Position numbers and translations under genes: made by a program. Under the pieces are notes generated by a model, which was not told the origin of the DNA, ran no database searches, and was given only the letters and a program-made list of their open reading frames with translations. This document shows positions 54,302 to 63,566 of a stretch of DNA of 64,000 nt, piece by piece. The DNA lies in contig NZ_JAGIBI010000001.1 of NCBI RefSeq assembly GCF_017744395.1, positions 558,001-622,000 of the forward strand, in the 5' to 3' direction. Source of the DNA: Herbaspirillum sp. (GTDB lineage: Bacteria; Pseudomonadota; Gammaproteobacteria; Burkholderiales; Burkholderiaceae_D). Position 1 is the first letter of the stretch, and every line of letters starts with the position of its first letter.

Positions 54302-55900
54302 TCAGAGCGGCAATGAATCCAGCCGGAATGCGCCCAGTTCATCCTGTGTGCACTGCGCCACCAGCGCGGTTTCCCAGGCCAGGTACTGGCGCGCCGCCTC
54401 GGCATTGCCGGCATGCCGGTCATGCACGAAGAACAGGTAGTCGATACGCTCGGCCGCGCTCAGCGAGACCGGATCGGTGATGGTGGGCCAGTTCGCCTTT
54501 TGCAGCGAGGCCAGGCCGTCGATCCAGGCTACCTGTTTCACTCCGGCGTCAAGCAGATCCTGTGCCACCAATGCCGCAGCCCCGGCGCTGTCGGCTACCA
54601 GGAAGGCATGATCTGGCAGGGCAGGCTGCGACCGGAGCCAGGCGGCGATGCGCGGCCGGATCAGCCATTGGCTGGTCAGGGCATGCTCCTTGAGATAAGC
54701 CTCGCTGCTGCGGATATCAAGCAGTACCGCCTGGCGTTGTGTGAGCAGACGGATGGCTGCCTGCACATCGGCTTGCCCGATATGGACGCCGTTGGCCGGC
54801 AACGGCTGGCTGGCCTTGTGATCCGGCAGGCGCAAGGGGGCGGCGATGCCCTGTGCCAGCACCGCCACTTCGAAGCCCAACTGATACAGCCAGCTGGCCA
54901 CCACCGGGGCGCGCACCAGCTCGTGATCCAGCAGGATCAAGCGGCTGTTGCGCACGCCCACGTACTGGTCGGTGGCCTGGATCAACTGGCCGCCCGGCGC
55001 ATGGGCCGCGCCGGGCAGCGTACCTGCACGAAATTCCTCAGCACTGCGAATATCGAGTACATAGGTCGTGCGGCCGGCGTCGTCCACCCAGGCTTGCGCC
55101 TGTGCCGCATCGAGTCGGGGAATGGCGAAGTGGCGGCGCAGACGTTCGGCGGCCGCGCGGGCGGCCTCCAGATCTTGCGGCGCCTGGTCGGGATAGCGCG
55201 CCTTGCTGCCGTGCTCCAGCGTAAGGCCGGACAGGTACCAGCCCTGGGTACCGTTTTCCAGGGCCAGCACAGGGTTGGCCAATCCCAGGTTGCGCAACGT
55301 CTGCGCCCCCAGGATGCTGCGCGTGCGGCCGGCGCAGTTGATGACCACCGGCACGTCGGCATCCGGCACCAAGGTGCCGATGCGATAGGCCAGCTCGCCA
55401 TTGGGGCAGGCCACCGAACCGGGAATGGTCATCTTGTGGTGTTCCTCCAGCGTGCGCCCATCCAGCAGTACGAAGCGCTTGCCCTCCTGGCGCCACTGGT
55501 CCAGTTCGGTGGCGCTGATGTGGGGTGTGGCATAGGCATGCTCGACCAACTCGCCGAAGGTCTTGGAGGGAACGTTGACGCCCTTGAAGAGCGTGTGCCC
55601 GGCGGCCTGCCAGGCCTGCACGCCGCCGTCCAGCACCAGCACCCGGCGATAGCCCAGCGCTTCCAGCCGATGTGCCGCCAGCGGCGCAATGCCGTCGCCT
55701 TCATCGACCAGAACCAGCCGAACATCCTTGCGCGGCGCCAGCCGTGGCGCGTCCAGTTCCAGCCGGCTATAGGGCAGCGGCACGGCGAAAAACAAGTGGC
55801 CTTCGCCGAACTGGCCGGCCTCGCGGACATCGAACAGGCCCAGTTCAGCGCCATCGGCAAGCCAGTGGCGCAGGGTGGCGGGGGAAATGGTGTCAGCCAT
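54302..55900 (-). CDS. four-domain rhodanese-like sulfurtransferase
   Basis: A 532-residue protein with four rhodanese folds (about 1-105, 125-225, 255-350, 365-465). Only the second has a catalytic Cys: NCAGRTRS with Cys189 in a C-x-G-R-T-R loop. Equivalent loops elsewhere read VDEGDGIA, LDHELVRA and ADSAGAA without Cys. Each domain keeps an LFDVR/LLDGR/VLDIR/LLDIR strand. It presumably moves sulfane sulfur from a persulfide donor. It ends the cluster and is 15 bp from the lyase gene. A partial paralog lies at the window end. Confidence 0.88.
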   Translation of the reverse strand: MADTISPATLRHWLADGAELGLFDVREAGQFGEGHLFFAVPLPYSRLELDAPRLAPRKDVRLVLVDEGDGIAPLAAHRLEALGYRRVLVLDGGVQAWQAAGHTLFKGVNVPSKTFGELVEHAYATPHISATELDQWRQEGKRFVLLDGRTLEEHHKMTIPGSVACPNGELAYRIGTLVPDADVPVVINCAGRTRSILGAQTLRNLGLANPVLALENGTQGWYLSGLTLEHGSKARYPDQAPQDLEAARAAAERLRRHFAIPRLDAAQAQAWVDDAGRTTYVLDIRSAEEFRAGTLPGAAHAPGGQLIQATDQYVGVRNSRLILLDHELVRAPVVASWLYQLGFEVAVLAQGIAAPLRLPDHKASQPLPANGVHIGQADVQAAIRLLTQRQAVLLDIRSSEAYLKEHALTSQWLIRPRIAAWLRSQPALPDHAFLVADSAGAAALVAQDLLDAGVKQVAWIDGLASLQKANWPTITDPVSLSAAERIDYLFFVHDRHAGNAEAARQYLAWETALVAQCTQDELGAFRLDSLPL

Positions 55901-55915
55901 GTGGGTCTCCTTGGG

Positions 55916-57094
55916 TCAGCCCTGCGCCGCCTGGAAGGCGCGCGCGAGGTCGTCGATCAGGTCATGCGGATTTTCCAGGCCGATGTGCAGGCGTACTACC
56001 GGTGCGTTGCCCTGATAATAGCTGTGCTCGGCCAGGCGCGCGGGTGCGGCCAGTTGGACCAGGCTTTCATAGCCGCCCCAGGAGGCGCCGATGGCGAACA
56101 ATTCCAGGGTATCGATGAAGCGCCTTGCCTGCTGCGCGTCATCATGGGCGAAGGCGAACGAGAGCAGTCCATTGGCCCCGCTGAAGTCGCGCCGCCAGCG
56201 CGCATGGCCGGGATCCGACGGCAGGGCGGGATAGAACACCCGCGCCACCTGCGGATGGCTGTGCAGGTACTGCGCCACCTGCAAGGCATTGGCCTGGTGC
56301 TGCTGCAGGCGTACCGGCAGGGTGCGGATACCGCGCAAAGACAGGTAGGCGTCATCCGGGCTGACCGCCAGCCCGAGGCTGTCGCTGGTCTCGCGCAGTT
56401 GCCGGGCCAGGCCATCGTCCTTGACCACGACCGCTCCCTGCATCACATCGGAGTGGCCGGAGATGTACTTGGTGGCGGCCAGGATGGAAATATCCGCACC
56501 TAGCGCCAGCGGCCGGTACAGATAGCCGGAGGCCCAGGTATTGTCAGCCGCGACCAGTACGCCGCGGTCGCGCGCCCGCGCGGCCAGCGCCGGCAGGTCG
56601 GGGATTTCATAGAGCAGGGAACTGGGCGACTCCAGGTAGAGCAGGCGCGTTTCCGGGCGGATCAGCGCGTCCAGATCGTCTTGCAAGGGTGAGAAATAGC
56701 TCAGGCTGATGCCCAGCCGTTTGAGCAGGCTCTGGTCCACCCGGCGCAGCGGCGAATAGACGCTGTCCTGCACCAGAGCATGGTCGCCCGGCGAGAGCAG
56801 CGCCAGCAGCGTAAGCGTGATGGCGGCCAGGCCAGAGGGCGCCAGCAGGCAATGCTGCCCGCCTTCCAGCGTGGCGATGGCCGACTCCAGCGCACGATGC
56901 GTATCCAGCCCATGGCGGCCATAGGCGGCCACGTTTTCGCCGGCGGCGCGGCGTTCGTGGATGCTGTCGTATTCGGCCATGTTGGCGTATCGCAGTGTGC
57001 TGGTGCGCACGACCGGTACATTGACCGGACCTGTCCCTTGGCTCAGGCGCGGCGAACCGGCATGGATCAGTGCCGTGTGCAGGTGGTGGCTCAT
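55916..57094 (-). CDS. cystathionine beta-lyase-like PLP enzyme
   Basis: A 392-residue Cys/Met metabolism PLP enzyme: YGRHGLDTHRALESAIATLEGG is characteristic, PLP lysine in ATKYISGHSDVMQGA and binding region AADNTWASG. Beta-lyases split cystathionine or similar thioethers into thiol, pyruvate and ammonia; MetC-type sequence is favoured over gamma-synthase by the lysine context. It overlaps the dioxygenase as ATGA. Its substrate here may be a transported thioether. Gene symbol withheld since MetC orthology is untested. Confidence 0.85.
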   Translation of the reverse strand: MSHHLHTALIHAGSPRLSQGTGPVNVPVVRTSTLRYANMAEYDSIHERRAAGENVAAYGRHGLDTHRALESAIATLEGGQHCLLAPSGLAAITLTLLALLSPGDHALVQDSVYSPLRRVDQSLLKRLGISLSYFSPLQDDLDALIRPETRLLYLESPSSLLYEIPDLPALAARARDRGVLVAADNTWASGYLYRPLALGADISILAATKYISGHSDVMQGAVVVKDDGLARQLRETSDSLGLAVSPDDAYLSLRGIRTLPVRLQQHQANALQVAQYLHSHPQVARVFYPALPSDPGHARWRRDFSGANGLLSFAFAHDDAQQARRFIDTLELFAIGASWGGYESLVQLAAPARLAEHSYYQGNAPVVRLHIGLENPHDLIDDLARAFQAAQG

Positions 57095-57708
57095 GCTGCC
57101 TTCTCGCTGCGGTTGAAGAAGTTCTGGTTGTAGTTCAGGATGCGCCCGCTCTGCGGGTCAATGCCTATGCGCCCGGTCAGGGTGTCCAGCGGGCGGCCGT
57201 AGAGATGGAAGTGCAGGGTAGGCACATCGCCCTGCACATGGATGCTATGCAAGTCGTCAGGCAGGAAGCTGATCGGTGTGCCAGGCTCCACCACCAGTTC
57301 ACGGGCCACGCGGATCTGCGCCTGTTCCGGATTGCTGCGGTCATCTTCGCGCTCGTAGAGCCGGTTCAGTTCCTGCCCGCTGACGGCCACGATCACCGCC
57401 CAGGTGTCGTGATTGTGCGGGAAGGTGGTCTTGCCGGGAATGATGGAATTGAGATAGAGGGCGATGTCGTCCTTGTCGGTGTCGGCGCCTTCATGGTTCA
57501 GGTAGTAGCGGGTCGAGGTGCTGCCGCTGTCGGCTTGCGGCGGCGGGAACTGCTCGAAATTGAACAAATCATGGCGCCCGGCCAGCTCTTGCAAGACAGC
57601 GGTGATGGTTTGCAGCGAGGAGCGGGTGATGCCTTGCTCCTTTTCTATCTGGCGGATGCGTTGCAGGGTGGCAGCCACTGCGGTGGCGCGTTGCGATTGC
57701 AGGCTCAT
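57091..57708 (-). CDS. cysteine/3-mercaptopropionate dioxygenase-like cupin
   Basis: A 205-residue cupin. Iron-ligand pattern: His98 and His100 in PHNHDTWAVIVAVSG, and a downstream HSIH (His154 and/or His157), as in bacterial thiol dioxygenases (CDO/3MDO). The enzyme would oxidise cysteine or a similar thiol to a sulfinate. A Pseudomonas 3MDO gene is similarly beside a rhodanese gene. Start 57708 follows AAGGAAA; a longer frame is non-homologous. Start of metC-like gene overlaps its stop. Confidence 0.82.
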   Translation of the reverse strand: MSLQSQRATAVAATLQRIRQIEKEQGITRSSLQTITAVLQELAGRHDLFNFEQFPPPQADSGSTSTRYYLNHEGADTDKDDIALYLNSIIPGKTTFPHNHDTWAVIVAVSGQELNRLYEREDDRSNPEQAQIRVARELVVEPGTPISFLPDDLHSIHVQGDVPTLHFHLYGRPLDTLTGRIGIDPQSGRILNYNQNFFNRSEKAA

Positions 57709-57739
57709 GGCGGATTTCCTTATGGGATGGGTGAGCGGC

Positions 57740-58567
57740 CTAGATGGAGAAGGCCAGCCGGTTGAATGCGATGGGAGCGAAACTGTTGCGCGCGGACTGG
57801 CGTTCGCCATTGAGGGCACGGTTGAGGAAGGCGCGGGTGCGATCATTGTCCGGTGCGCTGAAGATGTGGCTGGCTGCGCCATGCTCCACCACGCGCCCGC
57901 TCTCGATGAAATGCACCTGGTCGCTGACCTCCTCGGCAAAGCGCATTTCATGCGTGACCAGCACGCAGGTCATGCCTTCCTGGACCAGCTCGCGGATCAC
58001 GGCCAGCACTTCGCCCACCATTTCCGGGTCCAGCGCCGAAGTCACTTCATCGAACAGGATCAGTTCAGGCTGCATCGCCAGCGCCCGCGCGATGGCCACG
58101 CGCTGCTGCTGGCCGCCGGACAATTCGCCGGGATAGGCATCGGCCTTGCCGGCCAGGCGCACCCGCTCCAGCAGCGCCAGCGCGCGGCTGCGGGCGGTGC
58201 TGCGATCCAGACCGAGGATGCGCACCGGCGCCATCACCAGGTTTTCCAGCACGGTCAGGTGCGGGAACAGGTTGTATTGCTGGAACACGAAGCCCACGCG
58301 CTGGCGCAGCCGCGCCAGTTGCGCTTCGGAGCGCAGCGCGCCCAGCTCTACGCCATCCACCAGGATCTGTCCCTGCTGTGGATGCAGCAGGCCGGTAATG
58401 CAGCGCAGGATGGTGGATTTGCCGGAGCCCGAGGGACCGATGATGGAGACCGCCTGACCGCGCTGTACCTCCAGGTCGATGCCGCGCAGGATGGCGTTAC
58501 CGCCCAGTGTCAGGTGGACGTCGCGCAGGCTGACGAGGGCCTGCGCGGGGGAATCAATGGAAGGCAT
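57740..58567 (-). CDS. polar amino acid ABC transporter ATP-binding protein
   Basis: A 275-residue GlnQ/HisP-type ATPase: Walker A GPSGSGKST, Q-loop VFQQYNLFPHLTVLEN, signature LSGGQQQRVAIARAL, Walker B LILFDEVTSALDPE, H-switch VTHEMRFA. Energises uptake through the two permeases upstream. Start overlaps the preceding permease by 14 bases. Substrate likely a sulfur-containing amino acid, by context. Confidence 0.93.
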   Translation of the reverse strand: MPSIDSPAQALVSLRDVHLTLGGNAILRGIDLEVQRGQAVSIIGPSGSGKSTILRCITGLLHPQQGQILVDGVELGALRSEAQLARLRQRVGFVFQQYNLFPHLTVLENLVMAPVRILGLDRSTARSRALALLERVRLAGKADAYPGELSGGQQQRVAIARALAMQPELILFDEVTSALDPEMVGEVLAVIRELVQEGMTCVLVTHEMRFAEEVSDQVHFIESGRVVEHGAASHIFSAPDNDRTRAFLNRALNGERQSARNSFAPIAFNRLAFSI

Positions 58568-59372
58568 GTTTCTTTTCCAGGTATTGCGTGAAACGCGAAA
58601 TCGGATAGCAGTAGAGGAAGAACAGCAGCAACGTGAGGAAATACACGGTGACCGTGAAATCGACCCGGTTCACCGTGCTGCTGGCGATCTGCGCCGTATC
58701 CAGCAGGTCCTTCACACCGACCAGCGAGGCCAGCGCGGTGCCCATGGTGATGGTGGCGTACAGGTTCATCCACGGCGGCAGCATGCGGCGCAGGCATTGC
58801 GGCAGGATCACCCAGCGGTAAGCTTGCGACCGCCGCAGCCCCAGTTGCGCCGCCGCCTCCCACTGCGCCGAGGGAATCCCGCCGATGGCGCCACGGAAGA
58901 TCTCGGCCACGTTGGCGCTGGCCGGCAGGGCCAGGCCCAGCGTCACCTTGATCCAGTCGGGGAAGGCCAGGTAGGTGCTGCCCAGGCGGATCTCGAAGGG
59001 GAATACATAGGTGCTGAAGTAGATCAGGATCAGCATCGGCGCATTGCGAAACACCTGCACATACCAGCGCGCCACCTGCGCCACCGGACGTACCGGCGAC
59101 AACTGCAGCGCTCCGATCACCAGGCCGGCCAGCGTCCCCAGGGCGATTGCCAGCACGCTGATCTGGATGTTGGCCAGCATGCCCCACAGCAAGGCCGGCA
59201 GCCAGCGCAGCACGTGGGCCAGCAGCGGTGAGGCGCTTCGCGTAGGGATCAGCCACAGCACGGTCAATGCCAGCAGTAGTGCGATGACGATGGCCGCCAG
59301 TGCCGGCAGGGTGATGTTGCGGGCGTTGCGCCAGCCGGGCAGCGTGGCCACGAATCCGGTGTTATCGGCCAT
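58554..59372 (-). CDS. polar amino acid ABC transporter permease
   Basis: A 272-residue permease of the His/Gln family, with about five or six helices and the EAA-like loop AEIFRGAIGGIPSAQWEAAAQLG, followed by PQCLRRMLPPW. Overlaps both neighbours (11 bases with the other permease). Forms a heterodimer pore with the product at 59362-60108. Confidence 0.92.
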   Translation of the reverse strand: MADNTGFVATLPGWRNARNITLPALAAIVIALLLALTVLWLIPTRSASPLLAHVLRWLPALLWGMLANIQISVLAIALGTLAGLVIGALQLSPVRPVAQVARWYVQVFRNAPMLILIYFSTYVFPFEIRLGSTYLAFPDWIKVTLGLALPASANVAEIFRGAIGGIPSAQWEAAAQLGLRRSQAYRWVILPQCLRRMLPPWMNLYATITMGTALASLVGVKDLLDTAQIASSTVNRVDFTVTVYFLTLLLFFLYCYPISRFTQYLEKKHAFH

Positions 59373-60108
59373 AGCCAGGCATCCTCCAGTAGTGCTCCAG
59401 CGCGCGGCCGCCCTGATTGACCAGCCACGTCAGCAGCCCGAAGAAAGCCAGCATCAGCAGCATCAGCTCCAGCACGTTGTCGCGCTGGCTCCAGATCATG
59501 ATGGCCTGGTAGGTGACGTCGCCCACGGCAATGGCCGAGGCCACGGTGGTCATCTTGACCAGGTCCACCAGGTTGTTGACCAGGCTGGGCAGGGCAAAGC
59601 GCAAGGCCAGCGGAAACTGCACCAGCCACAAACGGCGCGTGGACGTGAAACCCAGCGAAGCGGCGGCCTCCAGCATGACCGGCGGCACCGCCTGCAGCCC
59701 GGCGCGCAGGGCTTCGGCATGGAAGGCGGCCTTGTGCAGCGAGATCACCACCACCACCCACAGAAAGGGCGTCAGCGGATTGCCGCCGGACAGCTTCAGC
59801 GCTTCCGTGATGAGCATGTTGAGCACCAGGAAGGCGCAATATAGTTGCACCAGCGTGGGCGTATTGCGGGTGATCTCGACGAAAGCGCGTGCCGGCAGGG
59901 CCAGCGCGCGATTCCGCGACACCAGCATGGCGGCCAGCAGCAGCCCGGCGACCAGGCTGCAGACGATGGCGGCCACGGCCAGTTCGATGGTCACCACCAG
60001 TCCGTGCAGGAAGGAAGCGCGCTCGCTTGCGGCGAGCAGGAATTCATAATTCAGGCCAGCCGCCTTCAGGCTGGCGACGGCGGCTTGGGGCCAATCGGCA
60101 AGGCTCAT
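59362..60108 (-). CDS. polar amino acid ABC transporter permease
   Basis: A 248-residue permease, with EAA-like loop KAAFHAEALRAGLQAVPPVMLEAAASLG and LRFALPSLVNNLVDLVK (shown as key stretches AALRAGLQAVPP and ALPSLVNNLV). It is related to the other permease but not identical. Starts 9 bp after the binding protein. Confidence 0.92.
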   Translation of the reverse strand: MSLADWPQAAVASLKAAGLNYEFLLAASERASFLHGLVVTIELAVAAIVCSLVAGLLLAAMLVSRNRALALPARAFVEITRNTPTLVQLYCAFLVLNMLITEALKLSGGNPLTPFLWVVVVISLHKAAFHAEALRAGLQAVPPVMLEAAASLGFTSTRRLWLVQFPLALRFALPSLVNNLVDLVKMTTVASAIAVGDVTYQAIMIWSQRDNVLELMLLMLAFFGLLTWLVNQGGRALEHYWRMPGYGR

Positions 60109-60117
60109 GCTGTGGGC

Positions 60118-60978
60118 TCAACCGTTCTTGTATTTGTTGTGCAGTTCCGGCAGCGCAGGCGAGGCCGGGGTAATGCTGAGCTTCTTTTCGGTAGCGATCA
60201 GCCAACCGCTCTTGTGCCAGCCCTGGATGACGCGGTCGATGGCGGCCACCGTATCCTGTTCGCCCTTGCGCGCCCACACCACCGAGTTGCCGGGGATCAG
60301 CTCGGGAGTGATGGTGCGGTAGTTCTTCCATTCCGGATTGCCGGCCACCAGCGGATTGAGCAGCGTGGCGTCATGTACAGCCGCCACGCAATTGCCGCCG
60401 CGCAGCGCCAGCAGCGATTCAGGCGCACCCTTGAAGCCCTTGGGAATGGCACCGTATTCGGTAGAGACCGGCTTGATGTAGCTGCTGCCCTGGGAGATGC
60501 AGATTTCCTTGCCGCGCAGGTCTTCCCAACGGCGAATGCTACTGTCTGCGGACACGATGGCCACGCCACCGACGCGATAGAAAGGCGTCGGTGCGAAGGA
60601 CAGCAGCTCGCCGCGTTCGGTATTCCATTCCATCGACGCGATCAGTACATCGACCTTGCCCTGCTGCAGCAACTGCACGCGGTTGGAAGGCTGTACCTGC
60701 ACGGTCTCCAGCTCCACACCCAGGTCTTGCGCCAGCTTCTGGGCCAGTTCGAAGTTCCAGCCCACCGGCTTCTGGGTGGACGGATCGATGGAGCCAAAGG
60801 GGCCGCCCGAGAGCATGACGCCGACCACGATCTTGTTGCGGCTCTTGATCTTGTCCAGGGTGGAATCGGCCTGGGCCGGAGCGGTGCCCAGCAAAGCCGT
60901 GGCGCCGGCCAGAGCGGCGATCATGGCGCGGGGGAAAGAGCGGGTGAGGGAAGCGGAAGAGCGAAGCGAATTGCGCAT
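60118..60978 (-). CDS. polar amino acid ABC transporter substrate-binding protein
   Basis: A 286-residue SBP_bac_3 protein with a signal peptide (ending in a TAPAQA-type site). Landmarks: LDKIKSRNKIVVGVML, PVGWNFELAQKLAQDL, VQLLQQGKVDVLIASM, WEDLRGKEICISQGSSY. Tandem paralog at 62459-63421. It binds the imported ligand, by context a sulfur amino acid or derivative. Confidence 0.93.
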   Translation of the reverse strand: MRNSLRSSASLTRSFPRAMIAALAGATALLGTAPAQADSTLDKIKSRNKIVVGVMLSGGPFGSIDPSTQKPVGWNFELAQKLAQDLGVELETVQVQPSNRVQLLQQGKVDVLIASMEWNTERGELLSFAPTPFYRVGGVAIVSADSSIRRWEDLRGKEICISQGSSYIKPVSTEYGAIPKGFKGAPESLLALRGGNCVAAVHDATLLNPLVAGNPEWKNYRTITPELIPGNSVVWARKGEQDTVAAIDRVIQGWHKSGWLIATEKKLSITPASPALPELHNKYKNG

Positions 60979-61083
60979 GATGATATTTTTTCGGTTGTTG
61001 CGGTGAGGGACTCACTCTAATGAATGCTCCCACCTGCGCGGAACGAACAAAAATCGATATCCTTATGCGCTGGCCGTGTTTGC

Positions 61084-62376
61084 TCAGTCCTGAGAGGCGC
61101 TCAAGGCGACGGCCGGCTCCGGCGCTTGCCCATACGCAATCACCCGTTGCGGCGAGCGCAAGGCGCTCACGGCGCGCTTGAGGCGTTTCATCGCTTCCTC
61201 CAGCACGGCGTCGGCGGCGGCCGTCGACAGGCGCAAATAGGGCGACAGCCCGAACGCAGCGCCGTCGACCAGGGCCAGTCCCTCGGATTCAAGCAGCCAC
61301 TGCACCGCATCCTGGTCGGAGGCGATGACCTGGCCATCCGGACGCAGCTGTCCGATCAGACCGGCGCAATGCACGAAGGCGAAGAAAGAGCCGTCGATGC
61401 GGCGCAAGGCCAATCCCGGGATCTCCGCAATTGCCGCTTCGACCAGCCGGGCACGGCGTGCATAGGCCTGGCGCGCCTGCACGGCAAAGCCCTGGTCTTC
61501 CGATTCCAGCGCTGCCCGGGTGGCGGCCTGGGCAATGGCGTTGGGTCCCGATGACACCTGCGACTGGATCACCACCATGGCTTGCACCAGGCGCTCCGGC
61601 CCCGCACCCCAGCCGATGCGCCAGCCCGTCATCGCATAGGTCTTGGAGGCGCCGCTGACCAGCAGGGTGCGCGCTTTCAAGTCCGGCGCCACGTGCAGCC
61701 AGTGCTCCGGCGCCTGGGGCGTGAACCAGATGTGCTCGTACAGCTCGTCCAGCAACACCAGCACCTGAGGATGCCGCCGCAACACCTCCGCCAGCGCCGA
61801 CAGTTCCTGCCTGTCGTAGACGGCGCCCGAGGGATTGCCGGGGGTGTTGAGCACCAGCCAGCGGGTACGCGGCGTAATGGCGGCTTCCAGCGCGGCGGCG
61901 CTGAGCTTGTAGCCGCTCTGGATGTCGCAGGCAACCAGCACCGGCACGCCGTCATTGACCAGCACCATGTCCGGGAAGGAAGGCCAGTAAGGCGTGGGAA
62001 TGATGACTTCGTCGCCCGCGGCGAGCGTCGCCGCAAAGGCGCTATAGATGACCTGTTTGCCGCCATTGCTGACGATGATCTGTCCGGCGCCGTAATCCAG
62101 GTCAAGCTCGCGCCGGTACTTCGCGCCGATGGCGCGGCGCAGGTCGAGGGTGCCTGGCGTGGGCGTGTATTTGGTTTCGCCCCGCGCCAGCGCGTCGATG
62201 GCGGCCTGCTTGATGGAATCGGGTGTATCGAAATCCGGCTCGCCGGTGGTCAACGCGATGATGTCGCGCCCCTCGGCAGCCAGGGCCGCTGCACGGGCCG
62301 CGGCTGCGGCGTTGGGAGAGAGCTTTACCCGCGAGACGCGCGGCGAGAGCTGGATGGGGGAAGCGTCCTGGCCCAT
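61084..62376 (-). CDS. class I PLP aminotransferase (aspartate aminotransferase-like)
   Basis: A 430-residue fold-type I aminotransferase: GEPDFDTPDSIKQAAIDAL, TKYTPTPGTLDLR, VSNGGKQVIYSAF, NTPGNPSGAVYDRQEL, DELYEHIWF, PLP lysine in SGASKTYAMTGWRIGWG. In this cluster it may transaminate a cysteine sulfinate or related amino acid to a sulfinyl keto acid that releases sulfite; that is inference. It is flanked by the two binding protein genes and 106 bp from one of them. Confidence 0.9.
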   Translation of the reverse strand: MGQDASPIQLSPRVSRVKLSPNAAAAARAAALAAEGRDIIALTTGEPDFDTPDSIKQAAIDALARGETKYTPTPGTLDLRRAIGAKYRRELDLDYGAGQIIVSNGGKQVIYSAFAATLAAGDEVIIPTPYWPSFPDMVLVNDGVPVLVACDIQSGYKLSAAALEAAITPRTRWLVLNTPGNPSGAVYDRQELSALAEVLRRHPQVLVLLDELYEHIWFTPQAPEHWLHVAPDLKARTLLVSGASKTYAMTGWRIGWGAGPERLVQAMVVIQSQVSSGPNAIAQAATRAALESEDQGFAVQARQAYARRARLVEAAIAEIPGLALRRIDGSFFAFVHCAGLIGQLRPDGQVIASDQDAVQWLLESEGLALVDGAAFGLSPYLRLSTAAADAVLEEAMKRLKRAVSALRSPQRVIAYGQAPEPAVALSASQD

Positions 62377-62458
62377 GGTGTCAGCCTTTGCTAGATGTTG
62401 TGAAATGGGTTCTTATAGTCCGGTGCGGTACGCCGTCGATCCATCAAGTCGCTCACAC

Positions 62459-63421
62459 TCATGGCTTGACGCTCTTGCCGGCATCCGCCAGTTGCGCCGA
62501 CTTGTAGACATCGAAATCGAAAGGCGCGCGATCGAACTGACTTTTCAAGGCGCGTTCATGGCGGCTGGCAATCCACTTGTCCGGCACGCCCCACCGGCGC
62601 GCCTGCCGCAGCAGGAAACCGGAGCGGTGCCAATCCTGAACAGTCTTGTCGACGAAGGCCTGGGTATCGCTTTCACCCTTGCGCATCCAGACCACGGTGG
62701 GGGAGGGAATCAGTTGTTCCTCGCTGGCCAGCGCGAAGTCTTTCCATTGATCGCTGCCATCGCCGTGCAAGGTGTTGTAGAGCGCCGGATAGACGTGGAC
62801 CGAGGCGTCGCAGGTGCCGCCCTTGAGCGCCAGCAGCGACTCCGGGATGCCGCGCAAGCCCTTGACCACGGCGCCATAGCTTTCTGCCAGCGGCTTGGCG
62901 AAGTTGCTGCCCTGGGACACGCAGGCCACCTTGCCGCGCAGGTCTTCCCAGCGCTTGATGCCGCTGGACCTGGACACCAACGCGCCGCCGCCAATGAGGT
63001 CATAAGGGGTGGGGGCGAAGGCCAGGGTGTCATTGCGCTCCCTGGTCCACTGGATGTTGGCGATGAGCAGGTCTACCTTGCCGGTCTGCAGGAACTGCAC
63101 GCGCGTGGAAGCGGTGACCGGCACCGTTTCCAACGTCACTCCAAGACGCCGCGCGATGTCTGCGGCCAGTTCCGCCTGGTAGCCGCCCGTCTTGCCGGTG
63201 GCGGGGTCCATCACGCCAAAAGGCGGGCTCACGCCATCGACTCCCACGGAGAGCTTGCCGCGTTGCCTGATCTTGTCGAGGGTGGCATCGGCGTGGGCGG
63301 CCGGGCTGGCCAACAGGGCCATGAGCAAGCCCGGCAGGAGACGGCTGGCGAGACGGGAAGCGGTACGCTGCAGCGAGGACGAAACGGAATGCATGGCGGA
63401 TCGGCGAAGACGGTTGGACAT
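62459..63421 (-). CDS. second polar amino acid ABC substrate-binding protein
   Basis: A 320-residue SBP_bac_3 protein with signal peptide (LLPGLLMALLASPAAHA). Landmarks align with the 60118-60978 protein: LDKIRQRGKLSVGV, VQFLQTGKVDLLIANI, WEDLRGKVACVSQGS. No separate permease is present, so it likely shares the transporter and widens ligand range. Start at 63421; an ATG at 63394 is also possible. Confidence 0.9.
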   Translation of the reverse strand: MSNRLRRSAMHSVSSSLQRTASRLASRLLPGLLMALLASPAAHADATLDKIRQRGKLSVGVDGVSPPFGVMDPATGKTGGYQAELAADIARRLGVTLETVPVTASTRVQFLQTGKVDLLIANIQWTRERNDTLAFAPTPYDLIGGGALVSRSSGIKRWEDLRGKVACVSQGSNFAKPLAESYGAVVKGLRGIPESLLALKGGTCDASVHVYPALYNTLHGDGSDQWKDFALASEEQLIPSPTVVWMRKGESDTQAFVDKTVQDWHRSGFLLRQARRWGVPDKWIASRHERALKSQFDRAPFDFDVYKSAQLADAGKSVKP

Positions 63422-63566
63422 GGCCGCTGATCATGCACTGGTCCGGCAGCAAGGGACAACGAAGCTTTTTGCGTTTGCTAATGCGCTTTGTGCCGGATCT
63501 GATTGCATGTGCATCGCACCCCGGCTGGTCAATCCATGCCGGAGGCGATGCCGACCAGCGAGGCCA

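Noticed and set aside
54413-56503. 696-codon plus-strand frame over the rhodanese and lyase genes
   Set aside because: Covers two real minus-strand genes and shows no motif.
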